This document shows positions 9,523 through 18,077 of a DNA stretch of 64,000 nt, one piece after another. The position numbers and the translations under genes are program-made. Origin of the DNA: Aliiglaciecola sp. 3_MG-2023 (GTDB taxonomy: Bacteria; Pseudomonadota; Gammaproteobacteria; Enterobacterales; Alteromonadaceae); NCBI RefSeq assembly GCF_030548205.1, contig NZ_JAUORV010000004.1, forward strand, positions 124,001-188,000. Reading direction: 5' to 3'. The notes below the pieces were generated by a model. It saw only the letters and a program-made list of their open reading frames with translations. It was not told where the DNA came from and did not search any database. Every line of letters starts with the position of its first letter. The first letter of the stretch is position 1.

Positions 9523-9936
9523 TTATTGCAGATTACTCTTAAATTCCTTTGCAAGTTGGATGAAAAACTCAACTTTTTGCGGTTCAATATCTTTAAGCAT
9601 AGTATCGAATACTTGCTTTTCGATTGTATTAAATTTGTCGAGGTACGTTTTTCCTTGGCCAGTTAAAGACAAAATTTGACTACGCCCATCGTTTTTGTTG
9701 CTAGTTTTAACCACCAACTGCTGATTTACGAGCTCTTTAATCAAGCGATTAATTTGCGCTTTGTCTCGAGACATAAACGTGGCCAACTTTTGACCGGTGC
9801 AATCTTCAATTTTAGAGATCACCTTCAGGGACTTTAAATGCATAGGTGATAAGTCTGAATCCAATTGTTTAACGCCCTCAATGATATTCGTGCGCACGGT
9901 CCGAAAAAGACTAAAAAGCGCTTCATTTAATTCCAT
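9523..9936 (-). CDS. MarR-family transcriptional regulator
   Basis: The 137-residue winged-helix regulator has the MarR layout: N-terminal dimerisation helix, central HTH (LATFMSRDKAQINRLIKELVNQQLV, recognition helix around DKAQINRLIKEL) and the wing KTSNKNDGRSQILSLTGQGKTYL. It is divergent from a strong promoter that reads towards the siderophore-interacting gene. Repeated GACWTTATCAA elements around that promoter are likely operators. The ligand is unknown. Confidence 0.92.
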   Translation of the reverse strand: MELNEALFSLFRTVRTNIIEGVKQLDSDLSPMHLKSLKVISKIEDCTGQKLATFMSRDKAQINRLIKELVNQQLVVKTSNKNDGRSQILSLTGQGKTYLDKFNTIEKQVFDTMLKDIEPQKVEFFIQLAKEFKSNLQ

Positions 9937-9972
9937 TATTTCTCCACATGTAAAAACTCCCGATACATTTGG

Positions 9973-10013
9973 TTGACATTATCAATCAAAATCAATATAG
10001 TAGACTTTATCAA
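9973..10013 (+). promoter_or_regulatory. Strong sigma70 promoter flanked by repeated operator-like elements
   Basis: TTGACA (9973-9978), a 17-base spacer and TATAGT (9996-10001) form a near-consensus promoter on the plus strand. Two direct repeats, GACATTATCAA (9975-9985) and GACTTTATCAA (10003-10013), spaced 28 bp, overlap the -35 and lie just downstream of the -10. They are positioned for repression by the divergently encoded MarR protein. Transcription would cover the broken membrane gene and the siderophore-interacting gene. Confidence 0.65.
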
Positions 10014-10035
10014 CCTTATTCCATTGGGTACGAAA

Positions 10036-10279
10036 ATGCAACTAGAGTTCAAAAAACACTGACGATATTCACTATTCTCAGTACGTTCGTTGGCTTGATA
10101 ACAGCGATTATGACATAGCTAAACTTGCAGACAACTCAGATTCATCAAAAGCAGTACTCGGACTTTTGAAGGCTGTGCTATTGGGATCTGCAACGGCAAT
10201 AGGATTAACCATCGCCTGCATAATGGTGTTTGTGATCCGCTCCAAGTTACAACAATGTTTAGCACCACCATTAACTTAA
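10036..10279 (+). pseudogene. Frameshifted small membrane protein gene
   Basis: ATG at 10036 reads eight codons and stops at 10060. If the A6 run at 10051-10056 is shortened by one base, the frame continues unbroken to TAA at 10277-10279, giving about 80 residues. The distal part holds a hydrophilic stretch (YSQYVRWLDNSDYDIAKLAD) and a clear membrane segment (AVLLGSATAIGLTIACIMVFVI) followed by RSK. A third frame over 10023-10118 is also hydrophobic, so the exact ancestral structure is uncertain. The family is not recognised. It could be a sequencing error, phase variation or decay. Confidence 0.4.
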
Positions 10280-10303
10280 AAATCACTCTTAAAGGAGAAT
10301 TAT

Positions 10304-11029
10304 ATGGGTCCCAAAATGCGTATGACAACGGTAGAATCGGTAATTGATTTATCGCCTCACATGAGACGAATCATTTTACAGGGTGACGAGCTTGAAGACT
10401 TCCCTGATGATAAAAAAAGCGCCCACGTAAAAGCGATCTTCCCAAATCCTAATTCAACGGAAAAAATGCCTAAACTAGGTATGTATATAGGCTTTAAGAA
10501 GTGGATGCGCTCATATACTGTGCGCGAATTTGACAAACAGAACCGTCAATTAACCCTCGACTTTGCGGTTAATGATCACCAAGGATTAGCCAGTAATTGG
10601 GCGGCTAATGCTAAATCTGGAGACTTTCTGGGAATTGCTGGACCGGGAGAGGTTAAACATACAGATTTAAATGCCCCTCAGCATCTTTTCTTTGGTGATA
10701 TAACTGCTTTACCCGCTATCGCAGCAACATTGGAGCAATTACCGGTTGATGCGAAAGGTAGCGCGTGGATCCAAGTACCTGATGAAGCAGATAAACAACA
10801 ATTCAATGCACCTACCGGTATCGAGATTAATTGGTTGGTCACGCCTGATAAGTTAACCGAAGGTTTTTTATTAGGATTGTCATCGCAGCCGACAGATATG
10901 CAAGAAACGGCGATTTTTATTGGGGCTGAAGCCAAGATCGTGAGGCAATTAAAGTCTTACTTAAATGAATCTTGCCACTATGATAAAAGTAAATTGTATG
11001 CAAGTGCCTACTGGAACCAAAAAAAGTAG
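10304..11029 (+). CDS. Siderophore-interacting protein (ViuB/YqjH-like FAD ferric-chelate reductase)
   Basis: The 241-residue protein has the SIP family layout. An N-terminal FAD-binding barrel carries RSYTVREFD (the R-x-Y-T flavin motif), followed by LDFAVNDHQGLASNWAANAKSGDFLGIAGPG. The C-terminal NAD(P)H domain includes IFIGAEAKIVRQLKSYL. Such cytoplasmic enzymes reduce Fe(III)-siderophores to release iron. AAAGGAG precedes the ATG. It lies downstream of the MarR-flanked promoter and 86 bases before the ChaC-like gene. There is no obvious Fur box. Confidence 0.9.
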   Translation: MGPKMRMTTVESVIDLSPHMRRIILQGDELEDFPDDKKSAHVKAIFPNPNSTEKMPKLGMYIGFKKWMRSYTVREFDKQNRQLTLDFAVNDHQGLASNWAANAKSGDFLGIAGPGEVKHTDLNAPQHLFFGDITALPAIAATLEQLPVDAKGSAWIQVPDEADKQQFNAPTGIEINWLVTPDKLTEGFLLGLSSQPTDMQETAIFIGAEAKIVRQLKSYLNESCHYDKSKLYASAYWNQKK

Positions 11030-11115
11030 TACTGTCTCGGTGGGTACTTTGACTAAAAATGTCAGGTAAACTATATGCCAACTTCAACACTTCAGCATTA
11101 AACAAGTAGTTTTAG

Positions 11116-11679
11116 ATGGCCTTTGATACGCAAGCAATCAACAAACAACGTCAGAACTTAACGGACTATGATGAAATCTGGTTGTTCGGTTATGGCTCAT
11201 TAATTTATAAAGTGGACTTTGATTTCATAAGCAGTGAATATGCGCACATTTTTCATTACGAGCGCCGCTTTTGGCAAGGAAGTCATGACCATAGAGGGAC
11301 TCCAGAGCGCCCCGGAAGAGTGCTAACCTTGTGCCCTAGCAGTGGAAAAAAGTGTTTTGGACGTGCGTTTAAAGTCAACCACGACGTTTTCGAGCACTTA
11401 GATCATCGAGAGAAAAATGGGTATCTGCGCCATGAAATACCTATCCATCTATCAGATAACCGAACAGTCAAAGGTTTGATATATCTTGCCAGTCCTGACA
11501 ATGCGGCTTACTTAGGCGAAGCCAGTATAAAAGATATTGCAACGCAAATTTTCAACTCATCTGGACCAAGCGGATTGAATCGCGACTATGTTTATGAACT
11601 TGCTGCAGCGCTAAGAGAGCATGATGAAGTTGACAAACATGTGTTTGAAGTCGAAAAAGCACTTATCGCCATGGCTTAA
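11116..11679 (+). CDS. ChaC-like gamma-glutamylcyclotransferase
   Basis: The 187-residue protein opens with the glycine-rich nucleotide-like loop WLFGYGSLIYK typical of the gamma-glutamylcyclotransferase fold. It continues with the family segments RRFWQGSHDHRGTPERPGRVLTL and LDHREKNGYLRHEI, the latter carrying the conserved glutamate used as general base. It probably cleaves glutathione to 5-oxoproline and Cys-Gly in the cytosol. Next to a metal receptor and a ferric reductase it may tune thiol pools during metal stress, which is inference. Confidence 0.88.
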   Translation: MAFDTQAINKQRQNLTDYDEIWLFGYGSLIYKVDFDFISSEYAHIFHYERRFWQGSHDHRGTPERPGRVLTLCPSSGKKCFGRAFKVNHDVFEHLDHREKNGYLRHEIPIHLSDNRTVKGLIYLASPDNAAYLGEASIKDIATQIFNSSGPSGLNRDYVYELAAALREHDEVDKHVFEVEKALIAMA

Positions 11680-11872
11680 TAGTTAAGTATCAGCGCTATG
11701 ATTCAACATTTCATAGGAATAAAGTCCAGCCGACAAACGTATTTGCATATCTCAACGAAATCACAGAACCGGTAGCTCGGGCTTCAGTCCGATATATTAG
11801 CCGAAGCAATCCACTGACTAGAAATATTTCTCGAATGCAGTCTAGCCTAAAGGTGAGCGCGGAATATAAGGG

Positions 11873-11889
11873 TGCGACAATATGTCGCA
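11873..11889. promoter_or_regulatory. Palindromic operator-like element upstream of the copper receptor
   Basis: TGCGACA-ATA-TGTCGCA is a perfect 7+7 palindrome 59 bases before the receptor start and near a TATACT -10-like sequence (11913-11918). It looks like a repressor site, but I cannot name the regulator. The rest of 11680-11947 shows no gene. Confidence 0.45.
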
Positions 11890-11947
11890 TTTTAGAGGGC
11901 TAACTGCCTCGCTATACTAACGTTAAATCACACTTAAAAGGTTCAAA

Positions 11948-14074
11948 TTGGTGTCAGTAACGTCCAGTAATCTAAGCATTTCCCAGAAACTTTCCCCTAT
12001 CGCACTAGTCATCGGTGCGTGTTTCTTAACTTCTCCTGTATATGCAAATGACGAAACCGAAATTGTAGAAGTAATAGGCTATAAACCTCAAGATAAAGTG
12101 CTTTTGGGTTCACCAGAAGCTCTACTAGAACAACAAGGTGTGCGCTTTTCGGCAGCAGGTGGAATGTCCAGCTTACCGGTACTCAACGGTATGATGGGAG
12201 ATCGCGTTAAAGTGCTGGTAGATGGTGCAGATGTTACCGCAGCCTGTGCAAACCATATGAATCCTCCACTATCCTATATTTCTGCCAATCAAATCAAGAC
12301 GATTTCAGTAATTGCTGGCATTTCACCGGTAAGTTCGGCAGGAGACAATATTGCCGGTGTAATAGAGGTGAACACCATAAATCCACAGTATAACGACAGT
12401 GAAAATATAGGCTGGCAATCGGGTTATGCTTCGGCGGAGTACCGCAGTGTTAACGATGCCATGCTAATTGGTTTAGGTATGCATTTGTCAAGTGATTCAA
12501 TCAGTCTGGATTATCAAGGTGCCTATGAAGATGCATCAAGTTATGATGATGGCAATGGTGACCAAGTGCGCGATACACTATACAGAGCACAAAACCATGC
12601 GCTAACTGCAGCTTTCAAAGACCAGTATCAGCAACTGGCAGTTAAACTAACCCATCAATATATCCCTTTTCAGGGCTTTGCAAATCAATACATGGATATG
12701 ACTCACAACCAAAGTTATGGGCTAACCACACAATATTTACGTGAGTTACAAAATGGCGATTTTCAGGCACAATTCAATTGGCACCAAGTTGAACATCGGA
12801 TGGGCTTTTTTACGCCAGAAAAAACGGGCATGATGCCGATGAATACTGAATCTGATGACTACAGTGCGAAATTACGCTGGCGTGTCCCTACCTCCGACAA
12901 CCAAACCTGGTTAGCTGGTGCAGAATGGTTTGCTTATCGAATTGAAGATTGGTGGCCGGCGGTTGCCGATTCTGCAATGATGGGACCCAATGATTACCAC
13001 AATATTCATGATGGTGAGCGCGACCGCCTGGCAATCTACGCTGAAAGTATTTCCCAGCTGGCCAATCAATGGACAATCTCTGCAGGAGTGCGGGTTGAAC
13101 ATGTTACAACCGATACCGGTGAAGTGCAGTCATACAGTACCATGTCGATGATGGGCATGCCGAATGCGGATTATGCAGCTAGCCTGACATTCAATGCAGC
13201 AGATCGAAATCGTTCAGATACATTAGTGGATATATCCTTATTGGCATCCATTCCCCTTAATAGCCAACAAACTTTAGAATTGGGTATAGCACGCAAAAAC
13301 CGCGCACCAAACTTATACGAACGTTATAGCTGGGGCCGCGGCAGCATGGCTATGACCATGATTGGCTGGTTTGGCGATGGTAATGGCTATGTGGGAGACA
13401 TTAATTTGGCCCCTGAAACGGCAGTAACCTTTAGTGCTGGATACCAATACGCTAGTGCCGATGAAAGTTGGCAATTTTCCATTAATCCTTATTACACTAA
13501 AATAAGTGATTATATTGATGCACAAGTTATTGGTAGCTTTAGTGCCTTTGGACAAACAGACAACCCTGATGCCACCCGCAACCTGTTGCAGTTCGGTAAT
13601 ACCGAGGCCACGCTTTATGGGGTGGATATCCAAGCGCGAAAACAAATTGCAGACGATGCCACATGGGGTCAGTGGAACCTACAAACCGAATTTAGCAGTG
13701 TCCGAGGTTCCCGCGACGATAGTGGCGAAGATCTTTATCAAATTAACCCCATAGAAGCTAAACTGAGTTTGCAGCACAAGTTAGCTAATTGGCAAAACAG
13801 CGTGAGCGTACAGTGGGTAGACAGCAAAGAGCGTGTTGATGCTCGTCGACTTGAAAATACCACCGATAGTTACACATTAGTAGATATCGCAAGTCAGTAT
13901 CATTGGCAACATATAACCCTAAGTGTGAGTGTCAATAATCTGCTGAATGAATACTATGAATTGCCGCTAGGTGGCGTCAGTGTTGCAGATATTAGAATGG
14001 GTGAAAGCACTGATTTTGCGCAGCTACCTGGTAAAGGTCGCTCAATTAACCTTGGCCTTCGTGCTAGTTTTTAA
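11948..14074 (+). CDS. TonB-dependent copper receptor, OprC/NosA-like
   Basis: The 708-residue outer-membrane receptor starts with TTG at 11948 or GTG at 11951, both served by AAGG at 11938-11941. A signal peptide ends ...SPVYA, followed by a TonB-box-like EIVEVIGY. The plug contains DRVKVLVDGADV and ACANHMNPPLSYI. C100-x3-M104 and, further on, H283-R-M285 reproduce the CxxxM plus HxM copper site described for Pseudomonas OprC. The barrel is unusually methionine-rich (MTMIGWFGDG, STMSMMGMPN) and ends LGLRASF. Copper import is therefore the likely role. It follows the reductase and ChaC genes but has its own upstream region. Confidence 0.88.
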   Translation: MVSVTSSNLSISQKLSPIALVIGACFLTSPVYANDETEIVEVIGYKPQDKVLLGSPEALLEQQGVRFSAAGGMSSLPVLNGMMGDRVKVLVDGADVTAACANHMNPPLSYISANQIKTISVIAGISPVSSAGDNIAGVIEVNTINPQYNDSENIGWQSGYASAEYRSVNDAMLIGLGMHLSSDSISLDYQGAYEDASSYDDGNGDQVRDTLYRAQNHALTAAFKDQYQQLAVKLTHQYIPFQGFANQYMDMTHNQSYGLTTQYLRELQNGDFQAQFNWHQVEHRMGFFTPEKTGMMPMNTESDDYSAKLRWRVPTSDNQTWLAGAEWFAYRIEDWWPAVADSAMMGPNDYHNIHDGERDRLAIYAESISQLANQWTISAGVRVEHVTTDTGEVQSYSTMSMMGMPNADYAASLTFNAADRNRSDTLVDISLLASIPLNSQQTLELGIARKNRAPNLYERYSWGRGSMAMTMIGWFGDGNGYVGDINLAPETAVTFSAGYQYASADESWQFSINPYYTKISDYIDAQVIGSFSAFGQTDNPDATRNLLQFGNTEATLYGVDIQARKQIADDATWGQWNLQTEFSSVRGSRDDSGEDLYQINPIEAKLSLQHKLANWQNSVSVQWVDSKERVDARRLENTTDSYTLVDIASQYHWQHITLSVSVNNLLNEYYELPLGGVSVADIRMGESTDFAQLPGKGRSINLGLRASF

Positions 14075-14109
14075 TCTGAAAGCATAGGGAAATAGACAAT
14101 TGCAGTGAA

Positions 14110-14138
14110 GATGTCGCCGCGCTATCAGTGGCGACATC
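14110..14138. terminator. Hairpin between convergent genes
   Basis: GATGTCGCC (14110-14118) and GGCGACATC (14130-14138) form a 9-bp stem with an 11-nt loop between the copper receptor and glpD, which converge here. There is no clear T tract on either strand, so termination is possible but unproven. Confidence 0.4.
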
Positions 14139-14158
14139 CACCAGCGAATCAAAGTGGC

Positions 14159-15772
14159 TTAGTTTGTTTCTTGGTCTCGAATATATTCATTAAGTTTTGC
14201 TTCTGCTTCATCGCCAAACAGAATATGGCAGGCTTCTAACAAACCGGGAGAAGACAAAATTTCTTGTTGCGATAACACCAACGAAATCTTCGATCTTCTT
14301 CTTAAAAAGTCATCCAATTTAGTTACCATTTCTCGATTTGCTGCATGCTCCAACTCTACGGTTAAATACTCAGAGTTTTTAATCAATAACTCCCCTTTTT
14401 TAGGGTTTTCACGAATACTTTCTAACATATTGATCGCATTTCTACCGTACCGCCGCCAAAACCTTTGGGTTAATGGCTCAGAAGAAGATTCCGGCGTTAA
14501 TGCATCAAAGTCCATCAGTTCTGCTCGATGTAAAAATTCTTTTTTAATGCTGTCATCGGGCTCACCATACCACTTTTTATTCGCGTAAGGCATGTTAATG
14601 CCAAAACCTTTGACGATTTTAGCCACCTCGTTACCCACGTTTATGCAATCAGTTAGTTTGCCTCCAAATATGGACATGTATTTGGTTTCTGAATTGGTAT
14701 CAATAGCATGTTTACGAGATAACTGTACCCAATCCGCTTTCCCACCTTTACCTTTGATAGCTAAAGGACGAACACCACATCTTTCGGAAATAATATCTTT
14801 TTTAGTTAGAGCAGTTTCTAAATCTAATAAATTGTTGGCGTTATCTAAAATAAACTGCCTATCTTCATCAGTAACTTTAACATTTGGGGATTCAACTTGA
14901 CTATCGGTTGTTCCAATACACGTTCTTGTTCCCATAGGTATAACGAAAAAAAGTCGACCATCATCAGCAAAGAAAGTCAAAACTTTGTTGCTTTCCGTAA
15001 TTCTTTCAACAATTAAGTGAATACCTTTTGAAAAAACATGGTGATGCTCGGTAGTTTCACCTGAAATATTATTTACCGGATCTACGAAAGGGCCGCAGGC
15101 ATTGATAATACACTTAGAGCGAATCTCCATTTTGTCATTGTTGATTATGTCTTTCGCTGTAGTTACCCAAATATCGCCTTCTTTTTTAGCGCTTTGCGAT
15201 TCAACATAATTAGCGGCAATACAGCCATAACTCATACTTGAGCGAATAAAGTTGAACACAAATCTTGCATCATTATCATATAAATAACAGTCTGAATATT
15301 CAAAACCACCATTCACTGCAGAAGTATCTATTATGGGCTCTAGTTCTTTAATTTTTTGCGCAGACAAGTAGTTAGGAAACTTAGTGAAAAAACGCCCCAT
15401 TGCCCAATAAAGCAGAGTCCCCATGTAAATAAAAAATGGTGGAAACCTAAATCCACGTTGAATACTTGTTAGAAAGCGAATTTCTTTAACTGTTGAAGGA
15501 TAACTGCGCATAAGATGATTTCGACTCTTACACAATTTATTGACCAAGGTGTATTCATAACTTTCTAAATATTTAATTCCGCCCCACGCTAAGTTTGAAG
15601 AATTCGAACTAGTAAACCCAGCGAAGTCCCCCTTATCAATTAAGGCTACTTTTACCCCTTTTGCAGCAAGCGCTGCCGCAGAAACTGCACCGTTTATACC
15701 TCCACCAAGTATAAGTACATCAAACTCGTTTTTTGGAAGCTTTTTGATATTGCTTTTGCGTAAATTAGTCAT
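14159..15772 (-). CDS. glpD: Aerobic glycerol-3-phosphate dehydrogenase (FAD)
   Basis: The 537-residue flavoprotein has the FAD loop DVLILGGGINGAVSAAALA at residues 18-36, the family signature GGIKYLESYEY, and the C-terminal DAO domain with IGTTDSQVE. It oxidises sn-glycerol-3-phosphate to dihydroxyacetone phosphate at the membrane, passing electrons to quinone. It is somewhat longer than E. coli GlpD (501). It is last in a minus-strand run starting with glpK, 25 bases after the symporter gene, so glycerol released by the system can enter glycolysis. Confidence 0.93.
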   Translation of the reverse strand: MTNLRKSNIKKLPKNEFDVLILGGGINGAVSAAALAAKGVKVALIDKGDFAGFTSSNSSNLAWGGIKYLESYEYTLVNKLCKSRNHLMRSYPSTVKEIRFLTSIQRGFRFPPFFIYMGTLLYWAMGRFFTKFPNYLSAQKIKELEPIIDTSAVNGGFEYSDCYLYDNDARFVFNFIRSSMSYGCIAANYVESQSAKKEGDIWVTTAKDIINNDKMEIRSKCIINACGPFVDPVNNISGETTEHHHVFSKGIHLIVERITESNKVLTFFADDGRLFFVIPMGTRTCIGTTDSQVESPNVKVTDEDRQFILDNANNLLDLETALTKKDIISERCGVRPLAIKGKGGKADWVQLSRKHAIDTNSETKYMSIFGGKLTDCINVGNEVAKIVKGFGINMPYANKKWYGEPDDSIKKEFLHRAELMDFDALTPESSSEPLTQRFWRRYGRNAINMLESIRENPKKGELLIKNSEYLTVELEHAANREMVTKLDDFLRRRSKISLVLSQQEILSSPGLLEACHILFGDEAEAKLNEYIRDQETN

Positions 15773-15797
15773 ATTATTTATCTATTAGTTAAACGAT

Positions 15798-17258
15798 TTA
15801 AGGATTGGCCTGTGATGTATTTGCCCAAGATAATGTCGCGCTTTGTTTGTATATTAATTTATTAATTAACAATGCTACTGCGACGCAGGAAACCAAAGTA
15901 ATGAACATTAAATGTATATAATGAAGACCGAAAGGATTTGAAACTGGTGAAAATTCAAATGACAGTGAGCCATAAAGAAGCACTCCAAAGAACACTGCAC
16001 TAATTGCCGCATTTGCATGAACATTCTTAAACACTAAACCTACAATAAATACTGATAAAATAGGCATACTTAGTAAACCGTAAAGTTGCTGAAGCAAGTT
16101 AATAATACTATCTGCTTGTTGGTAAACAGGAACTAAAGCAAGGGATAACAAAGTTAATCCGGCAGTAATCCAGCCACTCAGTTTAGGCACATTAGGTTTG
16201 TCATCGATGTAAGCCTCATGAATATCACACACATATAACGCAGTAGCGGAATTAAGATTACTATTAAATGTAGTGAGTACCGCTGCCGCCATTGCCGCTG
16301 CGAAAATGCCAGATAACCACGCGGGTAATAAATCCCCAACAATTCGACCATATGCCGTATCACCAATATCTCCATATAATTTAAAAGAGATAATTCCTGG
16401 TACAACTATGATTGTTGGTACAATTACCAAACGGATTACCGCCGCCGCAAAAACACCTTTTTGCGCTTCTCTTAGCGTCGGTGCCGCCATAGCTCTTTGG
16501 GTTACAACTTGATTAGTCCCCCAATAAAACATCTGTATAAAAATCATGCCGGTTAGTAGTGTATGCCAAGGAATAGGAGAGTCATCATCACCAATAAGAG
16601 TTAAACGTTCAGCGGGGATACCAGAAAAATCATAGTCGATAGCATTAAGCGCCAGAAATACAATTAAAATAGCCATAACCAATAGCAATACACCCGAATA
16701 TGTATCTGACACAGCAACTGCTCGCAAACCACCAAATATTGCGTACATAGCCCCGATAGTAGCGAAAGCAGTGGCAATATACATAAGTGGAATATCTATA
16801 TTGAACATGTTTTGCATAAACAACGATCCAGAATAGATTACAGCAGGACAAAATATTAAAGCGCTCCCCAAAAAGAACATAACACTGATGACGGCACGAA
16901 TATGACGATTTTGGTATCTTTGCTCGAGTAGCTCTGTGGTTGTAGTGCATTTAAATTTATAATAAACGGGTAAAAATACTTTAGCTAAAATAATTAGGCC
17001 GACTACAGCTGAAAATTCCCACAAAGCCAACAATGCCATTTGTTGACCATTCATCCCGACTAACTGATCTGTACTTAAATTGGTTAACGTAATCGAACCC
17101 GCGACAAAATACCAAGCTAAGCCACCACCTGCTAGAAAGTACTCCTTATTTTGATTGGCTTGCCTGTGGCCTTTTCCTTTACAATGAATATAGGTCAAGA
17201 CGCCAATTAAAGCCGTCACGCCTATAAATACAGATATTTGAATTAAGTGGTCTGCCAT
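15798..17258 (-). CDS. Sodium/solute symporter (SSS family, SGLT-like)
   Basis: The 486-residue membrane protein has about 13-14 hydrophobic segments. It carries the SSS core motifs AGGGLAWYFVAGSITLTNLSTDQLVGMNGQ (helix 1-2, sodium site) and AAMAAAVLTTFNSNLNSATALYV. It resembles the vSGLT/YidK branch that takes up sugars. No glpF facilitator is seen nearby, so this may be the inner-membrane importer for the glycoside of this locus. Galactose, galactosylglycerol and glycerol are all possible substrates; sequence alone does not decide. Confidence 0.88.
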   Translation of the reverse strand: MADHLIQISVFIGVTALIGVLTYIHCKGKGHRQANQNKEYFLAGGGLAWYFVAGSITLTNLSTDQLVGMNGQQMALLALWEFSAVVGLIILAKVFLPVYYKFKCTTTTELLEQRYQNRHIRAVISVMFFLGSALIFCPAVIYSGSLFMQNMFNIDIPLMYIATAFATIGAMYAIFGGLRAVAVSDTYSGVLLLVMAILIVFLALNAIDYDFSGIPAERLTLIGDDDSPIPWHTLLTGMIFIQMFYWGTNQVVTQRAMAAPTLREAQKGVFAAAVIRLVIVPTIIVVPGIISFKLYGDIGDTAYGRIVGDLLPAWLSGIFAAAMAAAVLTTFNSNLNSATALYVCDIHEAYIDDKPNVPKLSGWITAGLTLLSLALVPVYQQADSIINLLQQLYGLLSMPILSVFIVGLVFKNVHANAAISAVFFGVLLYGSLSFEFSPVSNPFGLHYIHLMFITLVSCVAVALLINKLIYKQSATLSWANTSQANP

Positions 17259-17321
17259 TATTTTTCCTATACTTTCTTCGCTGTTGTTTATACTTGCTTT
17301 TGCTAAAATCCGAGTGCGGCT

Positions 17322-18074
17322 TTAGCTTTTATTTACTTCAAGTTTTATACTTTGGATTTGTGCGTTTGTATTTCGCTTATTGTTTTTCTGAATCAGTCCA
17401 TTTAGCTGCGAAATTGATAGCAATATTCCGTGTATTGGAGTTAGATAACCACGTCGATTTAACTCGCCTAATTGAGCATCTGAAAGGCTATGTAATTGGT
17501 CTTCGTTGATACTGTTCAAGCCAGTAAGTGTGTGCTGATTCTGATCTTGGTAACGAATGATTAAATTAATCGGTTTTAACAACTCTAAATCTTGCAATAC
17601 CTGACCAAACTGCATCGTCTGGATATCGTTACGAATGTCTGCTTTAAGGTTGTTTTTTATGCGTTTTAAAATCTCAGTTGGTTGACCATTGGAATCAAAT
17701 AAGCTCTCACCTTTTGTCTGAGAAAGTACCGAATTGGATTCGTCCACTCCCAACAAATACTTTTTTTCATCTTCCCCTGAATTCATCAAGTAGAATGGGT
17801 AACTCAAAATACTACTCGGGCGATAGACTGCCTGCCATTGATTGTTTTCTACAAATAAATTGGATCCCATTTCAAAACTGGTTACGGCTGACAAATTCCA
17901 ATATCCGCTTTGTAGGTTTTTATTAAAAAATACCGGAAAATCACATAGAGTAGAGGCCACTTCATTCACCCGTATATTGAGTAAATGTTGGCTTGAAGCA
18001 AATTGAATAAATGCGCTTGGATCAAGCTTAAGCTCCCCGTGTTTTTCGTAAGATAACTCCATTAGCTTTGGCAT
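17322..18074 (-). CDS. SapC-like family protein
   Basis: The 250-residue soluble protein shows the SapC (PF07277-type) pattern: FPVFFNKNLQSGYWNLSAV, then ENNQWQAVYRPSSILSYPF, then LSDAQLGELNRRGYLTPIHG near the C-terminus. Its function is not established. In Alteromonadales, Shewanella and Caulobacter such genes sit beside tryptophan-halogenase-like genes and TonB receptors for carbohydrates. Here it begins three bases after the halogenase-like gene, so the two are coupled. No signal peptide is seen. Confidence 0.82.
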   Translation of the reverse strand: MPKLMELSYEKHGELKLDPSAFIQFASSQHLLNIRVNEVASTLCDFPVFFNKNLQSGYWNLSAVTSFEMGSNLFVENNQWQAVYRPSSILSYPFYLMNSGEDEKKYLLGVDESNSVLSQTKGESLFDSNGQPTEILKRIKNNLKADIRNDIQTMQFGQVLQDLELLKPINLIIRYQDQNQHTLTGLNSINEDQLHSLSDAQLGELNRRGYLTPIHGILLSISQLNGLIQKNNKRNTNAQIQSIKLEVNKS

Positions 18075-18077
18075 TTA

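Noticed and set aside
10119-10328. 69-residue minus-strand frame between marR and the siderophore-interacting gene
   Set aside because: It overlaps the better supported broken membrane gene on the plus strand and the start of the downstream gene; composition is not protein-like.
12888-13102. Overlapping minus-strand frames within the copper receptor
   Set aside because: They are antisense shadows of a clear receptor gene, in two frames at once, with no start signals.
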